DNA from: Asaia bogorensis
GTDB taxonomy: Bacteria > Pseudomonadota > Alphaproteobacteria > Acetobacterales > Acetobacteraceae
Direction of reading: 5' to 3'
NCBI GenBank assembly: GCA_945874515.1
Contig: CAMCHA010000213.1
Span: 1 to 5,275 of the forward strand
DNA: 5,275 nt
Every line of letters begins with the position of its first letter. The stretch's first letter is position 1. This document shows, piece by piece, positions 1 through 4,493 of the stretch. The translations under genes and the position numbers were made by a program. The notes beneath the pieces are model-generated. The model had not been told where the DNA came from, did not search any database, and worked only from the letters and a program-made list of their open reading frames with translations.

Positions 1-469
1 TTTCGCAGGCAATGCCGCCCACCTGCTGGAAATAGGTGAATTGCGTCACCTCCATCCCATCGCACCAAACCTCCCAACCCAGGCCCCAGGCGCCGAGCGT
101 CGGGCTTTCCCAATCGTCTTCCACAAAGCGGATGTCATGCAAAGCGGGGTCAATGCCGAGCGCGCGATAGCTTTCAATCAGCAGCGCCTGCGGGTCCGCC
201 GGTGATGGCTTCAAGATCACCTGATATTGGTAATAATGCTGCAGCCGATTGGGGTTTTCGCCATAGCGGCCATCGGCGGGACGGCGCGAGGGCTGCACAT
301 AAGCGGCCTTCCAGGGTTTTGGTCCCAGCGCGCGCAAGGTGGTGGCCGGGTGAAAGGTGCCGGCACCCACTTCCATGTCATAGGGCTGCAGGATCACGCA
401 GCCCTGATCCGCCCAAAAGCGATGCAGGCGCAGGATGATGTCCTGAAAACTGGGGGGCTTGGCGGTCAT
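1..469 (-). CDS. glyQ: Glycyl-tRNA synthetase alpha subunit, 5' part (partial)
   Basis: This is the N-terminal 156 residues of the alpha chain of the heterotetrameric (alpha2-beta2) bacterial glycyl-tRNA synthetase, a cytoplasmic enzyme that charges tRNA-Gly with glycine; the alpha chain carries the catalytic class II core. The reading frame opens at ATG 469-467 and has no stop before the left edge. Family blocks are nearly unbroken: [14 protein letters not shown] near residues 18-31, [52 protein letters not shown], then [18 protein letters not shown] and [13 protein letters not shown] toward the cut end. Full-length GlyQ is about 290-300 residues, so roughly half is missing. The beta chain glyS normally follows and would lie outside the window. 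The gene is divergent from the NTF2-like gene and has its own candidate promoter. No strong Shine-Dalgarno is visible upstream. Identification is very secure. Confidence 0.97.
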   Translation of the reverse strand, partial: MTAKPPSFQDIILRLHRFWADQGCVILQPYDMEVGAGTFHPATTLRALGPKPWKAAYVQPSRRPADGRYGENPNRLQHYYQYQVILKPSPADPQALLIESYRALGIDPALHDIRFVEDDWESPTLGAWGLGWEVWCDGMEVTQFTYFQQVGGIACE

Positions 470-508
470 GGCGGTTCTGTGCTCTGGCGTAAGGCTCGTG
501 CGGGGTGC

Positions 509-537
509 TGTATAGGCAGGCCACCCGGACCCGGCAA
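509..537 (-). promoter_or_regulatory. Candidate sigma70 promoter for glyQ
   Basis: Read on the minus strand, TTGCCG (plus positions 532-537) and TATACA (plus 509-514) are separated by exactly 17 nt. They match the -35 and -10 consensus at four and five of six positions. A start about 7 nt downstream would give a leader of roughly 30-35 nt before the glyQ ATG. The -35 element overlaps the ribosome-binding site of the divergent gene, so the two transcription units share very little control DNA. The call rests on sequence alone. Confidence 0.5.
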
Positions 538-542
538 GGAAA
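536..542 (+). promoter_or_regulatory. Ribosome-binding site of the NTF2-like gene
   Basis: AAGGAAA lies 6 nt before ATG 549. It is a good Shine-Dalgarno match and fixes this start. It shares two bases with the putative glyQ -35 element on the other strand. No convincing plus-strand -35/-10 pair is visible; TATAGG at 511-516 is the only -10-like string. Confidence 0.6.
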
Positions 543-548
543 GCCATC

Positions 549-953
549 ATGAAGACCGCGCAAGACATCATCGGGGCCTACCTGGCTGCCTTCAATCGCG
601 GAGATTGGCAGGGCATGCTGGCGCTGTTGGCCGATGATGTTGTGCATGACATCAATCAGGGCGGCGCAGAGCACGGCAAGCCGGCCTTTGCCGCCTTTCT
701 TGATCGGATGGCGCGCTGCTACCGGGAAGAATTGCGCGATATCGTGATCATGGCTGGGCCGGATGGCGCCCGTGCGGCGGCGGAATTCCAGGTGCATGGC
801 GAATATCTGGCGCAGGATGCCGGTCTGCCGCCGGCGCACGGCCAGCGCTATGCCCTGCCGGCCGGGGCCTTTTATAGCCTGAAGGATGGGCGGATCAGCC
901 GGGTCACCATGTATTACAATTTGCCGGAATGGCTCCGCCAAGTGGGCGGCTAA
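549..953 (+). CDS. NTF2/SnoaL-like fold protein (ketosteroid isomerase-related family)
   Basis: This encodes 134 residues, a full-length single cone-shaped NTF2-like domain with no signal peptide or membrane segment. The N-terminal helix pattern ([11 protein letters not shown] at residues 10-20, then [14 protein letters not shown] at 26-39) and the C-terminal strand [19 protein letters not shown] followed by LPEWLRQV are the pattern of the bacterial group often annotated as ketosteroid isomerase-related protein. The polar residues in the predicted pocket (H33, D34, N36 and Q37) could bind a small ligand, but I cannot name the substrate, and steroid isomerase activity should not be assumed from the family label. 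The start is supported by AAGGAAA 6 nt upstream. It is divergent from glyQ and lies 39 bp upstream of aroE on the same strand, so it may be co-transcribed with the aroE operon. It is a real gene of unknown physiological role. Confidence 0.85.
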   Translation: MKTAQDIIGAYLAAFNRGDWQGMLALLADDVVHDINQGGAEHGKPAFAAFLDRMARCYREELRDIVIMAGPDGARAAAEFQVHGEYLAQDAGLPPAHGQRYALPAGAFYSLKDGRISRVTMYYNLPEWLRQVGG

Positions 954-958
954 AGTCT

Positions 959-1008
959 TGCTTTCCGCCCGCGTGCAGTGCTTTCTGGTGGCATGAAGCT
1001 GCTTTCCG
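959..1008 (+). repeat. Three phased direct repeats TGCTTTC(C/T)G across the aroE start
   Basis: TGCTTTCCG begins at 959, TGCTTTCTG at 979 and TGCTTTCCG at 1000, spaced 20 and 21 bp, close to two helical turns. The second and third copies extend to TGCTTTC(C/T)GGT. The first two are in the short gap after the NTF2-like gene and the third is inside the first codons of aroE. The arrangement could be an operator, or a small duplication that produced the doubled LSG peptide encoded around the start. Function is unknown. Confidence 0.4.
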
Positions 1009-1841
1009 GTCATGCTCGCCTCGCCGGGGTTTTCGGCCACCCCGTGACCCATTCACGTTCACCCAGGCTCCATGGGTTCTGGCTGCAACGCTATAGCATT
1101 GATGGTGCCTATATTCCGCTTGGCGTGGCGCCTGGCGGCTTTGGTGCGGCGGTGCGGGCGCTCGTGGATCTCGGCTTTCGTGGCGCCAATGTCACCATCC
1201 CCCATAAGCTCGCGGCTTTCGAGATTTGTGATGCGGTTGCGCCCTTCGCGCGCCGCGCTGGGGCGGTGAATACGCTGATTTTCCGGGATGGGCGGATTGA
1301 GGGTTCAAATACCGACGGCTTCGGCTTTTTGGAAAGCATTCGCGAAGCAGCGCCCGGCTGGCGTGCCGATGCCGGGCCAGCGGTGCTTTTGGGCGCGGGT
1401 GGTGCGGCGCGGGCCATTGCGGCAGCGCTATTGGATGCCGGCGCGCCGCGTGTGACTTTGGTGAACCGCACCGCCGCGAAGGCCGAGGCCTTAGCGCGTG
1501 ATCTTGGCGGGCCGATCCATGTGGCGGATCGGCCACCCCTGGAAGACGCGGCTTTGCTTGTGAATACGACGTCGCTCGGCATGCAGGGCCAGCCGGGGCT
1601 GGGGGTGGATTTGGCGCCTTTGCCTGCCAGCGCGGTCGTGGCGGATATTGTCTATGTGCCGCTCGAAACTCGCCTTTTGGCGGCGGCGCGGGCGCGGGGC
1701 CTGGTTGCGGTGGATGGCCTTGGCATGTTGCTGCATCAGGCGCGGCCGGGTTTTGAGGCCTGGTTTGGCGTCGCTCCGCAAGTGGATCAGGCTTTGCGCG
1801 ATGTGGTGGCGGCCGATATCCCGAAGCTGGATGGCGCATGA
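993..1841 (+). CDS. aroE: Shikimate dehydrogenase (NADP+)
   Basis: AroE reduces 3-dehydroshikimate to shikimate with NADPH in the cytoplasmic shikimate pathway to aromatic amino acids. With ATG 993 the protein is 282 residues, normal for the family. The N-terminal substrate domain has the shikimate-binding SRS (21-23, in HSRSPRLHGF), NVTIPHK with catalytic K72, AVNTL (N93) and GSNTDG with catalytic partner D108. The cofactor domain has the Rossmann loop GAGGA (134-138), NRT (158-160, where NADP-type enzymes recognise the 2'-phosphate), NTTSLGM (191-197) and DGLGMLLHQ ending at Q249. An in-frame GTG at 978 would add five residues (LSGG-type sequence) but has no Shine-Dalgarno; ATG 993 starts right before the conserved region and is preferred, although its own SD (GGTGG, very close) is poor. 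It leads the aroE-coaE-dnaQ operon and overlaps coaE by 4 nt. In relatives maf usually precedes it; here an NTF2-like gene does. Confidence 0.96.
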   Translation: MKLLSGHARLAGVFGHPVTHSRSPRLHGFWLQRYSIDGAYIPLGVAPGGFGAAVRALVDLGFRGANVTIPHKLAAFEICDAVAPFARRAGAVNTLIFRDGRIEGSNTDGFGFLESIREAAPGWRADAGPAVLLGAGGAARAIAAALLDAGAPRVTLVNRTAAKAEALARDLGGPIHVADRPPLEDAALLVNTTSLGMQGQPGLGVDLAPLPASAVVADIVYVPLETRLLAAARARGLVAVDGLGMLLHQARPGFEAWFGVAPQVDQALRDVVAADIPKLDGA

Positions 1842-2431
1842 AGATTATCGGCCTCACGGGCGGAATCGGGATGGGCAAATCCACAGCCTCCGCCACGTTT
1901 CGCCGCCATAGGGTGCGTATATTCGACGCTGATCAAGCCGTGCACGAATTGCAGGCGGTGGGCGGGCGTGCGGTGCGACCGATTGAAGCGGCCTTCCCAG
2001 GGACGACGCGCGGCGGTGCGGTGGATCGGGAAGCGCTGCGCCGTGCTGTGCTGGGCAATCCAGCAGCGTTGAAGATTCTGGAACGCATCGTCCATCCCTT
2101 GGTACGCGATGCTGAGAAGCGTTTTCTGGCGGCGGCGCGGCGCGCGGGGAAATCCTTGGTCGTCTTGGATATTCCCCTGCTGCTGGAAACGGGCGGTGAG
2201 AAGCGCGTTGACCTGGTGGTGGTGGTCTCGGCACCGGCTGTGGTGCAGGCGGCGCGCGTGATGCGCCGGCCGGGGATGACGCGGGAAAGGCTCGCCACCA
2301 TTCGCGCGCGGCAAATGCCCGATGCTGAAAAGCGCCGACGCGCGGATGTGGTGATGCATAGCGGGTTGTCGCGGCATTTTGCCGTTGCTGCCATTCGGCG
2401 CTTGTTGCGCCGCCTCAGGGAAGTGGGCTGA
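1838..2431 (+). CDS. coaE: Dephospho-CoA kinase
   Basis: CoaE phosphorylates the 3'-hydroxyl of the ribose of dephospho-CoA with ATP, the last step of CoA biosynthesis. The 197-residue protein has the usual length and layout of this P-loop kinase: GLTGGIGMGKST (P-loop, residues 5-16, K14 and S15), the DAD substrate motif (30-32) followed by a nearby His, IVHPLVR in the CoA domain, DIPLLLE (Walker B-like region) and the lid/C-terminal block RARQMPDAEKRRRADVV. The ATG lies within the last codons of aroE (ATGA overlap, 4 nt) and no strong Shine-Dalgarno precedes it, so translation is probably coupled to aroE. Its TGA shares its last base with the dnaQ ATG. Arginine is abundant in the lid and C-terminus, normal for high-GC alphaproteobacteria. 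No key residue is missing. Confidence 0.96.
   Translation: MKIIGLTGGIGMGKSTASATFRRHRVRIFDADQAVHELQAVGGRAVRPIEAAFPGTTRGGAVDREALRRAVLGNPAALKILERIVHPLVRDAEKRFLAAARRAGKSLVVLDIPLLLETGGEKRVDLVVVVSAPAVVQAARVMRRPGMTRERLATIRARQMPDAEKRRRADVVMHSGLSRHFAVAAIRRLLRRLREVG
2417..2423 (+). promoter_or_regulatory. Ribosome-binding site of dnaQ inside coaE
   Basis: AGGGAAG sits 7 nt before the dnaQ ATG at 2431, within the final coaE codons. It supports this start and allows dnaQ to be translated independently as well as by coupling through the TGATG junction. Confidence 0.6.
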
Positions 2432-3132
2432 TGCGCCAGATTGTGCTGGATACGGAAACGACCGGGCTTGATCCGCTGACGGGCGACCGCGTGATTGAAG
2501 TGGCGGCGGTGGAATTATTCAACCTGCTGCCGACTGGTGAGGCGTTTCACAGCGTGATTGATCCGGAACGCGATATCCCGGCCGAGGCTTCGCGTATTCA
2601 CGGCTTCACCAATGGTGATGTCGCCGGCAAGCCGAAATTCGCCGCAATTGCTGGTCAGCTTCTGAAATTCTTGGGTGATGCCGACATCATTGCGCATAAC
2701 GCGCCCTTCGATTTTGGTTTTTTGGATGCTGAGTTATTCCGCTGTCAGCGCCCGCCTTTGGATCGCAGCCGCATGATTGACAGCCTGGCGATGGCGAAGC
2801 TGCGCTTCCCCGGCATGCCAAATAATCTGGATGCGCTATGTCGTCGGCTTGGCGTGGATAATTCCATGCGCGGCAACCACAATGCCGTGCTCGACTGCCA
2901 GCTCCTGGCGCAGGTCTATTTGGAAATGATGGGCGGCAAGCAGCCGGGACTGGAATTGGCCGCCAAAGCGGCGCCGCGCATCGTAAATCTTGATGTGGAA
3001 GCGGTGCAGCGTGACGCAGTGTTGATCACCCCATGCACGAAAGCATTAGCCGCGCATGGGGTGTATGTTTCCGACAAGGTTAAGGAGGCGCTTTGGTTAA
3101 AGCCCCCCTTCTCGCAGGATAGTAATTCCTAG
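2431..3132 (+). CDS. dnaQ: DNA polymerase III epsilon subunit (3'-5' proofreading exonuclease)
   Basis: Epsilon removes misincorporated nucleotides for the replicative polymerase. The 233-residue protein shows a complete DEDDh active site: ExoI DTETTG with D7 and E9, ExoII AHNAPFDFGFL with D94, and ExoIII with H150 and D155 (NHNAVLD). GGKQPGLEL at 168-176 follows the catalytic domain; its QPGLEL part resembles the beta-clamp binding peptide found at this point in epsilon subunits, which is an inference. The remaining tail ends in KEALWLK, the part expected to contact the polymerase alpha subunit, as judged by similarity to other alphaproteobacterial epsilon tails. The start is fixed by AGGGAAG and the 1-nt overlap with coaE. 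It is the last gene of the operon. The usual downstream neighbour secB is absent; instead the convergent hemE stop lies 6 nt away. Confidence 0.95.
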   Translation: MRQIVLDTETTGLDPLTGDRVIEVAAVELFNLLPTGEAFHSVIDPERDIPAEASRIHGFTNGDVAGKPKFAAIAGQLLKFLGDADIIAHNAPFDFGFLDAELFRCQRPPLDRSRMIDSLAMAKLRFPGMPNNLDALCRRLGVDNSMRGNHNAVLDCQLLAQVYLEMMGGKQPGLELAAKAAPRIVNLDVEAVQRDAVLITPCTKALAAHGVYVSDKVKEALWLKPPFSQDSNS

Positions 3133-3138
3133 GTCACG

Positions 3139-4197
3139 TTAGCTGCTGTGGATGATGTGCATGAGCTGTGCGACGTGCTCGGGCGGCGTCGGTGGGATGA
3201 TGCCGTGGCCCAAATTAAAGATAAAGGGCCGGCCGCGCATGGCGGCCAGGATGCTACGTGCTTCGGCCTCCAAAGCTGCCCCGCCGGCGACCAGTGCCAA
3301 CGGGTCCAGATTGCCTTGTAGGGGCATGGTTACGGGCACCGCCTGGGCGGCCCAGCGCGGGTCCATGCTGGTATCCATGGCAACCCCATCAACCGCCGCC
3401 TGGCTGGCGTAGTCGGGCAGCATGGGGCCGGCCAAGCGTGGGAAGCCGATAATGGGGGTATTTGGGCAGCGCTTGCGCACCGCGCGGGCGATGGCGGCTG
3501 AGGGTTCAATCACCCAGCGACGGAATTGGCTGGGTGGAAGCAGGCCAGCCCAAGTGTCGAACAGCATCAGCGCTTCAGCACCCGCCTCGACCTGCGCCAC
3601 CAAATATTCGACGGTGGCATCCTGCAGAATGCGGATCAGTCGGCCAAAGCTGGCCGGGTCGCTGTAGGCCATGCCGCGAGTGGCAGCAAAATCCTTGCTG
3701 CCGCGACCTTCGACCATGTAGCAAGCGACAGTGAACGGCGATCCGGCAAAGCCAATCAGTGCTGTTTTCGGGTGATTCTGATTGAGCGCAGCCCTGGTCA
3801 GGCGCACGGTTTCGAAAATCGGCGCGGCTTTCGTGAGCAAGCCATCCAGATTGAGGGCGGCGATGCCCTCGGCCGAGCGGATTGGGTCAAGCAGCGGGCC
3901 TTCACCTTCGGCAAAGCGTAGCCCTTGGCCGAGCGCCCAGGGCACGATCAGGATATCGGAAAACAGGATAGCGGCATCCATGCCATAGCGTCGGATGGGT
4001 TGCAATGTGACCTCCGCCGCCAAATCTGGCGTGGTGCAGAGGGAGATGAAATCGCCGGCTATGGCGCGGGTCGCGCGGTATTCGGGCAAATACCGCCCAG
4101 CCTGGCGCATCAGCCATACTGGGGGCGGCCAGACGGCCTCTCCGGCCATGACGCGCAAAAAGGGTTTGGCCCGGCTGGGCTCGTTTTCCATTTCCAT
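3139..4197 (-). CDS. hemE: Uroporphyrinogen decarboxylase
   Basis: HemE removes the four acetate carboxyl groups of uroporphyrinogen III to give coproporphyrinogen III, a cytosolic, cofactor-free step toward heme and other tetrapyrroles. The 352-residue protein is the normal size. Visible landmarks: PVWLMRQAGRYLPEY (26-40, signature 1, with R31 and R35), FSDIL with the catalytic Asp D81, GFAGSPFTVACYMVEG (149-164, signature 2, with Y160), LMLFDTWAGLLP, and FNLGHGI with H331 followed by PPTPPEHV at the C-terminus. The start is either ATG 4197 or ATG 4191 (residue 3); tandem AGG-type ribosome sites are placed 8 nt from each, so both may be used. It is divergent from ppsR across the candidate replication origin and convergent with dnaQ. 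In Caulobacter hemE also borders the origin and its promoter lies inside it. Confidence 0.97.
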   Translation of the reverse strand: MEMENEPSRAKPFLRVMAGEAVWPPPVWLMRQAGRYLPEYRATRAIAGDFISLCTTPDLAAEVTLQPIRRYGMDAAILFSDILIVPWALGQGLRFAEGEGPLLDPIRSAEGIAALNLDGLLTKAAPIFETVRLTRAALNQNHPKTALIGFAGSPFTVACYMVEGRGSKDFAATRGMAYSDPASFGRLIRILQDATVEYLVAQVEAGAEALMLFDTWAGLLPPSQFRRWVIEPSAAIARAVRKRCPNTPIIGFPRLAGPMLPDYASQAAVDGVAMDTSMDPRWAAQAVPVTMPLQGNLDPLALVAGGAALEAEARSILAAMRGRPFIFNLGHGIIPPTPPEHVAQLMHIIHSS

Positions 4198-4199
4198 GA

Positions 4200-4208
4200 C
4201 CCTAACCT
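4200..4208 (-). promoter_or_regulatory. Tandem ribosome-binding sites deciding the hemE start
   Basis: On the minus strand the leader reads AGGTTAGGG. AGG (plus 4206-4208) lies 8 nt from ATG 4197, while AGGG (plus 4200-4203) lies 2 nt from that ATG but 8 nt from the in-frame ATG at 4191. Either start is plausible and the products differ by only two residues. Confidence 0.45.
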
Positions 4209-4215
4209 AAGCATT

Positions 4216-4228
4216 GAATCTAAGATTC
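4216..4228. repeat. Palindrome made of two GANTC sites
   Basis: GAATC and GATTC flank TAA to form a 13-bp inverted repeat (5-bp arms, 3-bp centre). It lies in the hemE leader, about 20 bp before the start codon. Both arms are potential CcrM methylation sites, and the transcript could form a small hairpin here. Confidence 0.5.
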
Positions 4229-4244
4229 TGAAAGATGAGGTAGC

Positions 4245-4274
4245 TTGTAGGGCCTGTGGATCATGGGGAGGCAA
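4245..4274 (-). promoter_or_regulatory. Possible hemE promoter overlapping a DnaA G-box
   Basis: On the minus strand TTGCCT (plus 4269-4274) and CTACAA (plus 4245-4250) are 18 nt apart and would start transcription about 40 nt before the hemE ATG. The -35 resembles the TTGCCG of the glyQ promoter; the -10 is weak. The G-box at 4255-4263 lies in the spacer, so bound DnaA would be expected to interfere. This is a sequence-only suggestion. Confidence 0.3.
4255..4263 (-). promoter_or_regulatory. DnaA box, G-box type TGATCCACA
   Basis: The minus strand reads TGATCCACA, one base from TTATCCACA and identical to the G-box class described in the Caulobacter origin. With the box at 4287-4295 it forms a 9-bp inverted pair, CCTGTGGAT (4253-4261) and ATCCACAGG (4289-4297). 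Confidence 0.6.
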
Positions 4275-4286
4275 GTGATGCTAATT

Positions 4287-4295
4287 TCATCCACA
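4287..4295 (+). promoter_or_regulatory. DnaA-like box TCATCCACA
   Basis: It has one mismatch to TTATCCACA, at position 2, and faces the G-box at 4255-4263. The same 9-mer also occurs inside the hemE 3' end (3147-3155, minus), where it is simply coding, so this box is weaker evidence than the other two. Confidence 0.45.
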
Positions 4296-4461
4296 GGGTT
4301 CTCCCTATAACGAATGCAAGCGTTTTAGTGTTTCTATCAGGGGTGAAGGGAGTTACGCTTGTAGCCGGCGTGTGCGTGGCAAAAGCATTCAGGCTTGCGC
4401 GATGAGGGGGTTTCATCCCCATTATGAGCTCACGCGGGATCGGTGCTGGAATCCACCCCCG

Positions 4462-4470
4462 TTATCCACA
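4462..4470 (+). promoter_or_regulatory. Perfect DnaA box TTATCCACA
   Basis: This is an exact match to the high-affinity consensus, the only one noticed in the window, 23 bp before the ppsR ATG. It anchors the origin call and could also let DnaA influence ppsR transcription. Confidence 0.75.
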
Positions 4471-4471
4471 T

Positions 4472-4480
4472 TGATTCACG
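4472..4480 (+). promoter_or_regulatory. Weak DnaA-like box TGATTCACG next to the perfect box
   Basis: It has one mismatch (last base) to the relaxed pattern TGATNCACA, lies one base from the perfect box in the same orientation, and contains a GANTC site (4473-4477). A weak box beside a strong one is a common origin layout for cooperative DnaA loading and could be methylation-sensitive. Confidence 0.4.
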
Positions 4481-4493
4481 GAATTCTACCGGC

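Larger units (their letters stand above)
4198..4493. other. oriC: Candidate chromosomal replication origin (oriC) between hemE and ppsR
   Basis: This 296-bp stretch contains no gene. It lies between divergent hemE and ppsR, the same flanks as the mapped Caulobacter origin (hemE/CC0001) and the proposed Rickettsia origin (hemE/RP001). It contains a perfect DnaA box at 4462-4470, a Caulobacter-type G-box at 4255-4263 (minus), a one-mismatch box at 4287-4295, and a weaker box at 4472-4480. Four GANTC methylation sites (4216, 4224, 4449, 4473) are packed into it. Comparatively AT-rich stretches, at about 4210-4250 and 4281-4340, could unwind. I could not identify a convincing CtrA site (TTAA-N7-TTAA) or IHF site. 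The location and boxes are seen directly; origin function is inferred. Confidence 0.65.

Noticed and set aside
978..992. Upstream GTG start for aroE adding five residues
   Set aside because: It has no Shine-Dalgarno, and the conserved family sequence begins after ATG 993.
378..1052. Long minus-strand open frame of 224 codons opposite the NTF2-like gene
   Set aside because: It overlaps glyQ and the NTF2-like gene, has a low-complexity composition typical of an antisense shadow in GC-rich DNA, and shows no recognisable motif.
1877..1885. AAATCCACA, DnaA-like
   Set aside because: It has two mismatches and falls in codons of the conserved coaE P-loop.
1192..1896. Long minus-strand open frame of 234 codons opposite aroE
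   Set aside because: It is rich in Pro, Arg and Ala with no domain pattern and lies fully antisense to a secure aroE.
3082..3110. Imperfect hairpin at the dnaQ 3' end (GCTTT-ggtt-AAAGC extended by interrupted G:C pairs)
   Set aside because: It lies within coding sequence, has a mismatch and a bulge, and no T-run follows on either strand, so an intrinsic terminator is not supported.
3147..3155. DnaA-like box TCATCCACA on the minus strand at the hemE 3' end
   Set aside because: It is isolated, has one mismatch and encodes part of the hemE C-terminus; probably chance.
4201..4218. Possible CtrA site in CTAACCTAAGCATTGAA
   Set aside because: The half-sites do not fit TTAA-N7-TTAA on either strand; the repeats are better explained as the hemE ribosome sites.
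4306..4311. TATAAC as a -10 element for ppsR
   Set aside because: No acceptable -35 lies 16-18 bp upstream, and the leader would be about 180 nt; left uncalled.
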